From Clostridium sp. (GTDB taxonomy: Bacteria; Bacillota_A; Clostridia; Lachnospirales; Lachnospiraceae), in assembly GCA_023666975.1 (NCBI GenBank), contig JAMPAW010000032.1:1-28248 (forward strand): a stretch of 28,248 nucleotides of DNA, in the 5' to 3' direction. Below are positions 8,154-15,753 of this stretch, in pieces (within the stretch, counting starts at the first letter, position 1; each line of letters begins with the position of its first letter). The notes beneath the pieces are model-generated. The model saw only the letters and a list, made by a program, of their open reading frames with translations. It was not told the origin of the DNA and searched no databases. A program made the position numbers and the translations under genes.

Positions 8154-8212
8154 GGACAAAGCTTATTTTTATACATATTTTCCAACAAAGCTTCGTCCAA
8201 AAAGCTTCTCTT

Positions 8213-8962
8213 CTACAAATTCCACAAAGCCTGTTTACACAGCTCATTTTTGTCCATTTTACAAATAGTTGTGGCTATCTCCTCCAGTTCATTCCTCTCA
8301 CCACTACATATGGACACACAGTAATCTTCCACGAGGAAAAAAGTGGCAAACCATATTTCCTCTCCCTGTACCCGTGATATGCCATTTTCTTCCTCCTGCC
8401 TGATGAAAAAGGAAGAAAATGGAATTTGCATGCCTTCGCCGGAATATTTTACATACGCTTCCTTCATCGTCCAGTATTCCAAAAAGAGCCGTTCCTGTTC
8501 TTTCGCACTGTCCGCTGCAGATATCCTTTCATGCTCCTGCGGACAGAAAAACCGTTTTGCTATTCCGAGAGCGTTTTTTGTCCTATGTTCTATGTCAATT
8601 CCCACCGTCTGGTCACTGACTGCCAAAACCGCATACTCCCCGGAATGGGAAAGGTTGAAATGCAACGGCCTAAACCGCTCCTCCGGTCTTTTGCCGCCAA
8701 GCTCTGTCTCCATTCTTTCCATATCCAGCAGTGGTTTCCCCTGTTCGCCATATTTATAGGAAATAACACTGGCAGGAACTTCCAGTTCACCGCCCAGCAC
8801 AGTCTGGAGAAATGCCCCTGCATATAAGGCTTTTCGTGCAGCATCCCGATTTTTCATTTTCCGTATTCTTTTTTGGCGTTCCTCCGGCAAAAGGTTATAC
8901 AAAGCAAGTGACTGCTCATCCGAGCAGCCACCGTTCAAATTCATATAATAGGCATGTATCAT
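8213..8962 (-). CDS. Sfp-type 4'-phosphopantetheinyl transferase
   Basis: Transfers the 4'-phosphopantetheine arm from coenzyme A to a serine of a carrier protein, here most likely the ACP encoded two genes upstream. The family core is clear: VGIDIEH with its metal-binding Asp, then RFFCPQEH and the signature YWTMKEAYVKYSGEG with the catalytic Glu/Lys, plus the N-terminal FNLSHSGEYAVLA. At about 250 residues it is a two-lobed Sfp-like enzyme, not the small AcpS type. The ATG at 8971 touches the AGGAG sequence directly; the ATG three codons on (8962) has it 9 nt upstream and is the better start. It is the last gene of a tight operon, 31 nt after the BtrH-like gene. The family call is secure; the target is inferred from context. 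Confidence 0.92.
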   Translation of the reverse strand: MIHAYYMNLNGGCSDEQSLALYNLLPEERQKRIRKMKNRDAARKALYAGAFLQTVLGGELEVPASVISYKYGEQGKPLLDMERMETELGGKRPEERFRPLHFNLSHSGEYAVLAVSDQTVGIDIEHRTKNALGIAKRFFCPQEHERISAADSAKEQERLFLEYWTMKEAYVKYSGEGMQIPFSSFFIRQEEENGISRVQGEEIWFATFFLVEDYCVSICSGERNELEEIATTICKMDKNELCKQALWNL

Positions 8963-8992
8963 TCCGTTCATCTCCTAAATCAGCCCATTCCA

Positions 8993-10039
8993 CTATAAGG
9001 ATTCGGCAACCTTAGTAAGAATTTCAACCTCCTTGGAGCGGGCATCGTCCAGATAACCGGCAATTCTGTCTCCCGCCTCGATTTCCTCCGTTACGGAAAT
9101 GCGCACCAGCAGATTGCGGGCAGCCAGCATATCCTCTACCACTTCACCATACTGATCCAGCATGGCCTGGTCAAAAGGAATCACCTCGTTAGCCATCAGA
9201 TATTTCAGCCGGTCATACATCAGCACCTTGTGGTCATAAGCGATATGTAAAGCGCGAATATCGAAGTCCGGCTCCTCTGCATGGAGCTGTTTGTCTACTC
9301 TTCTCTTCAGTGCATCATATACGTTCACGCCGAAAACAGTATCGTTAAACCGGTTACGCATCATGCGGAAATGATCCTTCGTATCCTCACTATTCAAATA
9401 TTCTTTCAACGTTCTCTTGATTAAAACCTTATCCACTTCATAATATTTGGTATCGACATTCCGCTGTATAACATACAATCCGCGAAATCCTTTGTAGTCA
9501 TCCCTGAGCACATGGTCCTCACCGGGCTGCAGCGCATCAAATCCCTGCCGCACAGATTCAAACGTAACTGTTGTATAAGCATATTTATCCTTGAAAGTAA
9601 AATCTCCCACATAGAAGACTTCCTCCTCCATGTTATATCCATAGATAAACAACTCATGAGAGAATTTGTAATCCACACCGACATTGCTAATCATTTTCGC
9701 CTCATCAAAGGCACCGTATACATAGCCGCCCAAATCAATAGTTTTCACAATAAAGTCAATCACATTACCGCAATAACTCTCAATCTGCTGCTTGGTAATC
9801 AACGAGCCGATTAAATACGGGCACTCCGTAAGCGCACTGTTCCCCGGCATCATATCACACAGTACAATCTCGTCCCCACTCGTATACTCTGGAATATTGT
9901 AACATCTAAGCTGGATATAATTGCTGTAAATCCACTTCTTGGCATTCTCATCTTCACCTAGAATCGAAAAAATAGTTGCATGCCACTGCCATGATGTTAT
10001 GGCAGGATATTTAACCGGTAAAACTACTTTGTTAGACAT
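8993..10039 (-). CDS. Papain/C39-fold protein resembling the BtrH N-terminal family
   Basis: A 348-residue protein with no signal peptide or membrane helix. Residues about 105-170 look like the second half of a C39/BtrH_N-type papain-like domain. A His opens a strand (FSHELFIYGY, His128), followed 18 residues later by Asp146 (VFYVGDF), and then TTVTFESVRQGFD. BtrH of butirosin biosynthesis uses this fold to move an acyl group from a carrier protein to an amine. The usual nucleophilic Cys near the N-terminus is not seen: that position reads TSWQWHATIFSIL, with Cys only at 46, 61, 73 and 90. The C-terminal third is predicted helical. It lies 17 nt after the ACP gene and just before the PPTase gene, supporting a carrier-protein-dependent acyl transfer role. 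AGGAGG precedes the ATG by 9 nt. The family call is from memory of motifs; treat it as moderate. Confidence 0.6.
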   Translation of the reverse strand: MSNKVVLPVKYPAITSWQWHATIFSILGEDENAKKWIYSNYIQLRCYNIPEYTSGDEIVLCDMMPGNSALTECPYLIGSLITKQQIESYCGNVIDFIVKTIDLGGYVYGAFDEAKMISNVGVDYKFSHELFIYGYNMEEEVFYVGDFTFKDKYAYTTVTFESVRQGFDALQPGEDHVLRDDYKGFRGLYVIQRNVDTKYYEVDKVLIKRTLKEYLNSEDTKDHFRMMRNRFNDTVFGVNVYDALKRRVDKQLHAEEPDFDIRALHIAYDHKVLMYDRLKYLMANEVIPFDQAMLDQYGEVVEDMLAARNLLVRISVTEEIEAGDRIAGYLDDARSKEVEILTKVAESL

Positions 10040-10056
10040 AATGCTTCTCCTCCTTA

Positions 10057-10308
10057 TTACTGCAATTTTTCATCAATCACTTCAATGAAGTCATCAAAAT
10101 TCTGATATTTGTTCAGCGCAAGCTCCCTGTCATCAAACTTGACGTTAAACGTCTGCTCCGCATCCACAATCATTCGGATTAACGAAACGGAATCTACACC
10201 ATATTCATCAGCAAAAGCAGCTCCGGTGTCAATCTTGTCAACTTCTACCTCCGGCAGTTCTTCTTCTACAATCTCCAGTAATTTTGCTTTAATCTCGTTC
10301 TTTTCCAT
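10057..10308 (-). CDS. Acyl carrier protein (dedicated, not housekeeping)
   Basis: Small acidic four-helix carrier protein that holds acyl or aminoacyl groups as thioesters on phosphopantetheine. The attachment motif is GVDSVSL with Ser40. The frame opens at an ATG at 10332, but GGAGG lies 8 nt before the ATG at 10308, giving 83 residues beginning MEKNEIKAK; the latter is the likely start. It is the first gene of a promoter-ACP-BtrH-like-PPTase operon with no fatty-acid synthesis genes nearby, which argues for a specialised pathway. Which enzyme loads it is not encoded in the window. Confidence 0.92.
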   Translation of the reverse strand: MEKNEIKAKLLEIVEEELPEVEVDKIDTGAAFADEYGVDSVSLIRMIVDAEQTFNVKFDDRELALNKYQNFDDFIEVIDEKLQ

Positions 10309-10338
10309 ACCATTACCCTCCATTTTCAACATATCTAT

Positions 10339-10367
10339 ATTTTAATACGAATACGTTCAATGTTCAA
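10339..10367 (-). promoter_or_regulatory. Promoter of the ACP operon
   Basis: On minus, TTGAAC (10362-10367), a 17-bp spacer and TAAAAT (10339-10344) lie about 30 nt upstream of the ACP start. A second TTGAAC occurs 7 bp inside the spacer. There is one mismatch to the -10 consensus and two to the -35 consensus. Confidence 0.65.
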
Positions 10368-10402
10368 TAAAAATATTTATTTTCTTGTGATTATTTATTC
10401 GC

Positions 10403-11311
10403 TCACAATAATTTATGCCGTTTAAATTCGACAATACAAAACAATACCACCGCTGCGGATATCACGATTACACCCAGATAGCCATAGCGCATATGCAGTT
10501 CCGGCATATATTCAAAATTCATGCCGTACCAGCCGGCAATCAGCGTCAACGGCAAAAAAATGGTTGTAATAACCGTAAACAGCTTCATAATATTATTGAG
10601 ATTATAGTCCAGCATCGCATCATGCGTTTCCTGTAGCTGTACGGTATACTCCTTCAACTGTTTAACATTTTCACTGAGCCTGCCTGTACGCTCGGTAAAC
10701 AGCGAAAAACGTCTTACATTTTCTGCGGGAAACATATCATTTTCATTATCTCTCAGTATTTCCCCCACATCAATCAGCTGTTCATAATAATTCCAAATGT
10801 ACATTAATTCCTTTTTTGTCGTCAAAATTTCATTGATAAACGCAGGATTCACCCTTTCTTTCAAAATCCGTGTCTCCAATGCGCTCATATGAAATTCCAT
10901 ATTTTCCAGAAATTTCTTGTCATCTCTGATTAAGCGGTTAAGAAAATGATAGAGAAATTTTTCCGGTACCGCCTCTACAAGTCCCTGCTTCTCCGCCTCA
11001 TAGCGTTTCACCACCTCGTCAAACAAACTGCGGACACTTCCATCGTCATCTTTGACCGTTACAATCAGGCATAAATCATTTTGTATATAAAGCGCAATCC
11101 TGTCCTTCTCGCCAAAGACATCCTGAAAATTCAAAATATCCAGCACGGCAAATACCAAATTAGACATCACATAGGCATCACTGCGAAAATTATAGAGATT
11201 CCCCCTGCACTCCTCTATCGTCTGTTCCGGAAACCCATACATCACATAATCATCCTGCAGTTCCTGAAAGGTAATCATTCCAATCCTGCCTCTTTTCAAT
11301 TCATGAAACAT
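10403..11311 (-). CDS. CorA-family divalent cation transporter
   Basis: Pentameric channel-type transporter for Mg2+ or related divalent ions. In 302 residues it shows a long cytoplasmic N-terminal domain of alpha/beta then helical character and two C-terminal membrane helices. The selectivity motif YGMN is in the loop between them (GWYGMNFEYMPELHMRYG), and the chain ends with basic residues (EFKRHKLL) as in CorA proteins. AGGAGG lies 8 nt before the ATG at 11311. Sequence away from the GMN region is divergent from classical CorA, so the transported ion cannot be stated. It is transcribed toward the ACP operon, whose own promoter lies in the 94 nt between them. Confidence 0.88.
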   Translation of the reverse strand: MFHELKRGRIGMITFQELQDDYVMYGFPEQTIEECRGNLYNFRSDAYVMSNLVFAVLDILNFQDVFGEKDRIALYIQNDLCLIVTVKDDDGSVRSLFDEVVKRYEAEKQGLVEAVPEKFLYHFLNRLIRDDKKFLENMEFHMSALETRILKERVNPAFINEILTTKKELMYIWNYYEQLIDVGEILRDNENDMFPAENVRRFSLFTERTGRLSENVKQLKEYTVQLQETHDAMLDYNLNNIMKLFTVITTIFLPLTLIAGWYGMNFEYMPELHMRYGYLGVIVISAAVVLFCIVEFKRHKLL

Positions 11312-11494
11312 ATAAACTACCTCCTCATCTCCATGAACCTAGTCATGAGCAAAACTCTGTTTTTGCAATTGTCCGTTGAACAATCTAACCACCAACCGTT
11401 ACCAGACTCATTTTTCATTTGAAGCGGAAAAATACAGACTGCTTCACGCAGATTATTATATGCGTATTACCGAAATTTAATCCTTTAACAGACA

Positions 11495-11525
11495 CAAAAA
11501 GGACATGTCAAATCCGACATGTCCT
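11495..11525 (-). terminator. Rho-independent terminator of the DUF1002 gene
   Basis: Perfect 10-bp stem AGGACATGTC/GACATGTCCT (11500-11509 and 11516-11525) with a 6-nt loop. On minus it runs directly into TTTTTGTGT. It begins 31 nt after the stop codon of the DUF1002 gene. The rest of the 245-bp gap to the CorA gene shows no gene; it holds a short CTGC/GCAG hairpin near 11435-11450 and TATAAT-like AT-rich DNA, but no promoter I would call. Confidence 0.85.
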
Positions 11526-11556
11526 CATCACATTCATGATATTGATGAAATTTACT

Positions 11557-12462
11557 TTAAGAGAACAGGCTCTCAAAGAAATCCTTAATGGCATTGATAA
11601 TCTTCATGAAAAAGTTTTGCGCTTCCTCTTTGTCAAATCCCATATCCTCTAACTTGTTAAATAAATCCTCGGCCTGCTGCTTCATGCTGTCGATATCCAA
11701 ATCCAAATCGCCGATTTTTTTCATCAGGGAGATAATCGTATCCTTCTCCTCCTGCGTCAGCGTGACACCCAGCTGTTCGGCGCCTTCATCTACAGCCTCA
11801 CTGATTGCCTCATCACTATCCAGATTGCCCTCTACCACCTTCGCCTTGACAAATGCAATCAATTCTTCTACATCCTCTGCATTGATATCCTCTGCCATCT
11901 GGCTGGTAACTACCAGCTCATTGACGGCGGTATCCATGCTCTCCGCAGAAATCTCCTCGCCGGTAAGCTCTGAATATGCTTTCATCGCTCCCACCAAAGC
12001 AGCTGTTCCGGTAATCTCAAATGGTCCGGCAACAATGACATCTGCATCCTCGATACCGGCAGTAATCAAAGCATTTGTATACATACCTGAAGTACAATAG
12101 GAAATATTCTTTGTCTGCACATCAATTCCGTCACCTTTTTCACCGAGCACAACAATCACAGAGGAAAGTGCCCTTGAACCGATTACACTGTTATCCAGAT
12201 AATCTCCCAGATATTTATGCTCATCTTCATTCGTTATCTCACCGACCGTATAATCCTCCAGGTCACCCTCTTCAATACCTAACAGGCCCATCACTGTCGC
12301 TTTCTCACTACTGTTCAAATCGGCACCAAAAGAGATATACACATCTCCCGGGTCTGCGTCCGTCACCGCATCCGCCTTTGCCGTTATTCCCGCTGCCGGC
12401 AGTGTCAGCACCAACCCTGCTACAAGCACCATTGCCACAATCTTCTTATATATCATCTTCAT
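11557..12462 (-). CDS. Secreted DUF1002 (YpuA-like) protein
   Basis: Exported protein of unknown function, widespread in Firmicutes. The frame extends to an ATG at 12534, but GGAGG lies 7 nt before the ATG at 12462 and a signal peptide starts there (MKMIYKKIVAMVLVAGLVLT, ending AKADA), so I use 301 residues. The DUF1002 core is recognised from DVYISFGADLNSSEKATVMGLLG, ENDEHKYLG-like text, SVIVVLGEKGDG and VIVAGPFEITGTAALVGAMKAY. The C-terminal 100 residues are acidic and helical. It is monocistronic, with its own promoter and terminator. Confidence 0.88.
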   Translation of the reverse strand: MKMIYKKIVAMVLVAGLVLTLPAAGITAKADAVTDADPGDVYISFGADLNSSEKATVMGLLGIEEGDLEDYTVGEITNEDEHKYLGDYLDNSVIGSRALSSVIVVLGEKGDGIDVQTKNISYCTSGMYTNALITAGIEDADVIVAGPFEITGTAALVGAMKAYSELTGEEISAESMDTAVNELVVTSQMAEDINAEDVEELIAFVKAKVVEGNLDSDEAISEAVDEGAEQLGVTLTQEEKDTIISLMKKIGDLDLDIDSMKQQAEDLFNKLEDMGFDKEEAQNFFMKIINAIKDFFESLFS

Positions 12463-12543
12463 CTTTTTACCTCCCTTAACTCTATCGTCGATAAACACCT
12501 GCGAGCTGCCTATTGCCAATACCTGATTGTACAAGGCAACAAC

Positions 12544-12572
12544 ATCATAACATCCATATCTTTTTTCGTCAA
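12544..12572 (-). promoter_or_regulatory. Promoter of the DUF1002 gene
   Basis: On minus, TTGACG (12567-12572), a 17-bp spacer and TATGAT (12544-12549), one mismatch in each box. The fold-back element begins about 10 bp upstream of the -35 box, so the insertion left the promoter core intact but replaced what lay behind it. Confidence 0.75.
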
Positions 12573-12581
12573 GAAAACTTC

Positions 12582-12981
12582 TTTTGCCGCCATGGCAATC
12601 GCTTAATATTTTTTATCGCTATCAAAGTTTCGATAAATCAATTTCTGTGCTCTGGCTCGTAACGTTATACTCGCGAACGAAATGGATTGCCGAATCCAAC
12701 ATTTCACCACGGTATATGCAGTTAAACTAAGCATTTGCCTTCGGCAAATACTAAGGTTAACTAGTATCATCTACCTGCCATGAGAAATATCTGCTTGGTT
12801 TTTCTGTTTGCGAATTGTCCGAAGGCAGAGACATTTTCTGGTTTTCGGACATAACTACATTTATTAAACCAAGCAGATATATTCTCATGGCAGAAAAGGT
12901 AAGAAACGAGCCAGAGCGCAGAAATATATTTTTCAGGATCATGGCGATAAAAAATATTAAGCGATTGCCCTATTTTGCCGC
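12582..12981. mobile_element. Fold-back (MITE-like) element with 9-bp target duplication, carrying a nested insertion
   Basis: Outer arms 12594-12660 and 12906-12969 are inverted copies: their outer 26 bp are identical (GGCAATCGCTTAATATTTTT onward) and their inner 20 bp match at 19, with a looser middle. Inner arms 12775-12801 and 12866-12893 (CTGCCATGAGAA...TGCTTGGTTT) pair with a one-base indel. A central hairpin GTCCGAA/TTCGGAC lies at 12817-12850. The direct repeat TTTTGCCGC flanks the whole (12582-12590, 12973-12981), as expected of a target-site duplication. Without the 103-bp insert at 12665-12767 the element is about 273 bp and almost a single long hairpin. No transposase or convincing ORF is present. 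It lies just after the zinc peptidase stop codon and before the DUF1002 promoter. Confidence 0.8.
12665..12767 (+). repeat. 103-bp dispersed repeat, copy 1 (nested in the fold-back element)
   Basis: Identical in length to 18050-18152 and matching at 96 of 103 bases; the last 58 bases are identical. It holds a strong hairpin with 19-nt arms, 16 paired (12721-12739 and 12743-12761; core ATTTGCC-TTC-GGCAAAT), and ends in ATACT/AGTAT inverted termini. It sits in the left arm of the fold-back element between two paired segments. The matching right-arm spacer is only 12 nt, and the left is 11 nt once this repeat is removed, which marks it as a later insertion. Confidence 0.85.
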
Positions 12982-12985
12982 ATGA

Positions 12986-13750
12986 TCAGTCCCGGCTCCT
13001 GCCCAGATATCTTGTAACATAATACAAAATCTGCATAATCGTCGTCACCAGCGCCGCCACATAGGTCATCGCCGCTGCGCTCAACACTTTTTTGGCACCC
13101 CTGAAATCCTCATCGGCAAACATTCCACTGTCCCGGATAACGGCAAGCGCCCTTCCCGATGCGTCAAATTCCACGGGCAGTGTCACAACCTGAAACAATG
13201 CCACCAGCGAATACAGCAAAATGCCAAAAAAGATGATACTGCGTCCCAACTGATTCCCTGCAAAGAAACAGCCCACCAGTATCAGAACCGGACCGATACT
13301 GGAACCGAAATTACACACCGGTATAATCGCATTGCGAAGCTTTATCGGACCATACTCCTCAGCATGCTGAATTGCATGGCCTGCCTCATGACAGGCAACA
13401 CCGACTGCACCAATGGAAGCAGAACCATATACCGAGGACGATAAGCGAATCACATTATCCCGCGGGTCATAGTGATCCGTCAATTCTCCCGAAACCTGTT
13501 CAATGCGGACATAGGAAAGACCATTCCTATCCAAAACCATTCTTGCCGCTTCCGCACCAGTCATTCCTCTGGAATTATTCATCTGGTTGTACTTCTTAAA
13601 CGTGCGCGTCACCTTCGCCTGCGCCCAAAGTCCCAGCAGCAGCGCCGGCAGCATAAAAATTAAATATCCGAGGTAGCCGCCGCCATATCCATATCCGTGA
13701 TAACCTCCATGGTACGCCGCCATTGTCAGACAATTCATCATATCCAGCAT
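12986..13750 (-). CDS. Membrane zinc metallopeptidase, YugP family
   Basis: Membrane-embedded neutral zinc metallopeptidase of the YugP/DUF peptidase family; its substrate is not established. The metal site HEAGHAIQHAEEYG is intact. An N-terminal Gly/Tyr/His-rich stretch (YHGGYHGYGYGGGYLGY) precedes the first membrane helix, and further helices surround FGSSIGPVLILVGCFFAG and LLYSLVALFQVVTLPVEFDASGRA, the last being a conserved family segment. The frame opens at 13765, but GGAGG lies 8 nt before the ATG at 13750 and covers the earlier ATG, so 254 residues is preferred. It follows the CDF transporter gene by 67 nt. The fold-back element starts within 5 bp of its stop codon. Confidence 0.9.
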   Translation of the reverse strand: MLDMMNCLTMAAYHGGYHGYGYGGGYLGYLIFMLPALLLGLWAQAKVTRTFKKYNQMNNSRGMTGAEAARMVLDRNGLSYVRIEQVSGELTDHYDPRDNVIRLSSSVYGSASIGAVGVACHEAGHAIQHAEEYGPIKLRNAIIPVCNFGSSIGPVLILVGCFFAGNQLGRSIIFFGILLYSLVALFQVVTLPVEFDASGRALAVIRDSGMFADEDFRGAKKVLSAAAMTYVAALVTTIMQILYYVTRYLGRSRD

Positions 13751-13817
13751 TATACATCCCTCCATTTGTTATAACATAATCGAAATATGTGTTTATTTTG
13801 TGTACATCCTGTATTTC

Positions 13818-14972
13818 TTATGTGTAACTGCGGTCGATTTCCACTACTGCGTAATAACTGCCCAGCTCGCTGACTAACCGCTGGACCTCCTCCCTTATCT
13901 CTTTGGAGTCCTTTTCCATATCATAGGGTGCCACTACGTCAAAAATCAAATTGGTATGTGTCGGGCCGGTAACCATGCGAAAATCATGTATCGTCATGCG
14001 GCTGTCTATCTGCTTCACCTGTCCGGCCACGACCTCCCGCATTCTCGCCACCTCTTCATTATCCGTCTCAATGGGATCCATATGAATTACCGCAGCACAA
14101 TACAGCTTTTCGTGAAGCTCCCTTTCAATATGGTCTATCTTATCGTGAATCTCAAAAATATCCCTGTTGCCCGGCACTTCGGCATGCAGGGAAATCATAC
14201 GCCTGCCCGGTCCATAGTCATGTACCACCAAATCATGTATTCCTTCCACCAAATCATGGGACATTACAATCTCCTGAATCTGCCTGACAAACTCTGGTTC
14301 CGGTGCCAGGCCCAGCAGCGGGTCAAGCGTATCCTTGGCCGCACTGTATCCCGCATAGAGAATAAACAATGCCACCAATATTCCGCAGAGGCCGTCAATA
14401 TTGACACCCGTATAGCGCATCACCAGCATTGCCACCAAAACGACGGTAGTCGCTGCCGAATCCGACAGGGAATCCACTGCCGTTGCCTGCATGGCGGCAG
14501 ACCCAATGCGGTTCCCAATCCTCCGATTGTAAAATGCCATATACAATTTCACCAGAATAGACACCAGCAAAATCACCATAGCCAGTATCCCCGTATCCAC
14601 CGGCTCCGGATGAATAATCTTGGATACGGAGCTTCGCAGCAGTTCAAACCCCATCAGCAAAATGGCAATGGACACGATAAAACCGGAAATATACTCGAAC
14701 CTTCCGTGTCCAAACGGATGATCCGGGTCCGGTTTTTTTCCGGCAAACAGAAAACCAATCAGCGTGATAAAAGAAGAACCGGCATCAGACAGGTTATTAA
14801 ATGCATCCGCCATAATTGCCACAGAACCGCTGACGGCACCGGCAATATACTTTCCGGCAAACAAAAGGATATTGAGACAGATTCCGACAATACTGCAAAG
14901 CGTTCCATATGCCTTACGGCATTCCGCCTCATCTTTGTTTTTTATCAATATATGGGATAATATTGTAATCAT
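13818..14972 (-). CDS. Cation diffusion facilitator (CDF) family metal exporter
   Basis: Proton-coupled exporter of Zn2+, Mn2+, Fe2+ or similar ions across the cytoplasmic membrane. It has 384 residues with six membrane helices. The metal-site motif is DAFNNLSDAGSS (Asp56, Asp63) in helix 2, followed by the cytoplasmic HPFGHGRFEYISG loop and a second site in TAVDSLSDSAATT (helix 5). The C-terminal cytoplasmic ferredoxin-like domain contains HDLVVHDYGPGRRMISLHAE with metal-binding His/Asp. It starts 7 nt after the gatD stop codon and has only a weak GGAA site, suggesting translational coupling. The ion cannot be predicted from sequence alone. Confidence 0.93.
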   Translation of the reverse strand: MITILSHILIKNKDEAECRKAYGTLCSIVGICLNILLFAGKYIAGAVSGSVAIMADAFNNLSDAGSSFITLIGFLFAGKKPDPDHPFGHGRFEYISGFIVSIAILLMGFELLRSSVSKIIHPEPVDTGILAMVILLVSILVKLYMAFYNRRIGNRIGSAAMQATAVDSLSDSAATTVVLVAMLVMRYTGVNIDGLCGILVALFILYAGYSAAKDTLDPLLGLAPEPEFVRQIQEIVMSHDLVEGIHDLVVHDYGPGRRMISLHAEVPGNRDIFEIHDKIDHIERELHEKLYCAAVIHMDPIETDNEEVARMREVVAGQVKQIDSRMTIHDFRMVTGPTHTNLIFDVVAPYDMEKDSKEIREEVQRLVSELGSYYAVVEIDRSYT

Positions 14973-14979
14973 ATTCCGT

Positions 14980-15723
14980 TCAGCAGCCCAATTGTTTTAG
15001 CACATCTTTAAGGGCAGCATCCTCCATTTCATATTCCAGCTTTGACAATTCTTCCTCATATCTGCGCCGATAAGCAATCCCCAAAAGCTCATCTGCCAGC
15101 CTCGCATTTTTTGGCAGAAGCGGACCGTGCGAATAGGTTGCAAATACATTGTTATACCTTGCCCCCTCTGTCTGATCTTCCCCGTTGTTACCGTATCCCT
15201 TTACGATTTTACCCAGAGGCTTTACCCCGTCACCGAGCCATGTCTGCCCGTTGTGATTTTCAAAACCTGCTACCAAAAAGGATTCTCCGCTTTCTCCGGT
15301 ATATTCATAAACAAAATTACCAATCAGCCGTTTATCCGCCGCCGTAGTATATACATCAATCCCTCCAAGGAAGTCTACCCTCGTACCGTCCGCCGCCTCA
15401 TAATATTTTCCCAGCATCTGATATCCTCCGCAGATTCCCAAAATCACGGTACCTTTCTCAATCTCTTCTTTCAGCCAGCCCGCCTTGTAGGCGAACAAAT
15501 CCTTGACCAGAAGCTCCTGTTCAAAGTCCTGGCCTCCGCCAATGAAAATGATATCATAATCGGCAGACGTATCCATCTCACCAAAGGACTGTCTGGTCAC
15601 TTTGGAATCTATCCCCCGCCATGCCAGACGTTTTTCCAGCGTGCGGATATTTCCGTTATCCCCGTAAAGATTCAATATGTCATAATACAAATGGCAGATA
15701 TGCAGAATTTTCTCCTTACCCAT
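14980..15723 (-). CDS. gatD: Lipid II isoglutaminyl synthase, glutaminase subunit GatD
   Basis: Class I glutamine amidotransferase (CobB/CobQ-like) that supplies ammonia to MurT for amidation of the D-Glu of lipid II to D-isoglutamine, which affects peptidoglycan cross-linking and lysozyme sensitivity. In 247 residues the oxyanion and nucleophile motifs are FIGGGQDFEQE and LGICGGYQMLG (Cys98), and the catalytic His is in ATYSHGPLLPKN. AAGGAG lies 7 nt before the ATG at 15723. It follows murT by 30 nt, the standard gene order. Confidence 0.95.
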   Translation of the reverse strand: MGKEKILHICHLYYDILNLYGDNGNIRTLEKRLAWRGIDSKVTRQSFGEMDTSADYDIIFIGGGQDFEQELLVKDLFAYKAGWLKEEIEKGTVILGICGGYQMLGKYYEAADGTRVDFLGGIDVYTTAADKRLIGNFVYEYTGESGESFLVAGFENHNGQTWLGDGVKPLGKIVKGYGNNGEDQTEGARYNNVFATYSHGPLLPKNARLADELLGIAYRRRYEEELSKLEYEMEDAALKDVLKQLGC

Positions 15724-15753
15724 ACCTATTCTCCTTATCGATTCACTATTCCG

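Noticed and set aside
7611..8324. Two open frames on plus (7611-7862 and 7872-8324) opposite the Big2 gene, rich in Val, Phe and Leu.
   Set aside because: They arise from the restricted codon use and Lys-rich content of the minus-strand gene; neither has a start signal and the second runs into the PPTase gene.
10384..10409. Sequence ATTGTGAGCG...TCACAA on minus, resembling a lac-type operator.
   Set aside because: It overlaps the stop codon of the CorA gene, lies upstream of the ACP promoter rather than across it, and has no linked LacI-family gene. The likeness is partial and most likely chance.
11419..11652. A 77-codon open frame on plus over the DUF1002 terminator.
   Set aside because: It has no ribosome binding site, overlaps the terminator hairpin and the end of the DUF1002 gene, and shows no recognisable protein features.
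12757..12942. A 61-codon open frame on minus inside the fold-back element.
   Set aside because: It runs through the inverted repeats, has no ribosome binding site and no protein-like pattern; it is a by-product of the palindromic DNA.
12594..12969. Considered whether the nested inverted repeats are a CRISPR array or a structured RNA gene.
   Set aside because: There are no regularly spaced direct repeats or spacers, and the paired arms plus flanking direct repeat fit a transposable fold-back element better than a known ncRNA.
13956..14960. A 334-codon open frame on plus across the CDF transporter gene.
   Set aside because: Its translation is rich in His, Gln, Asn and Arg with no family resemblance, and the minus frame is an intact transporter. 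It is an antisense shadow.
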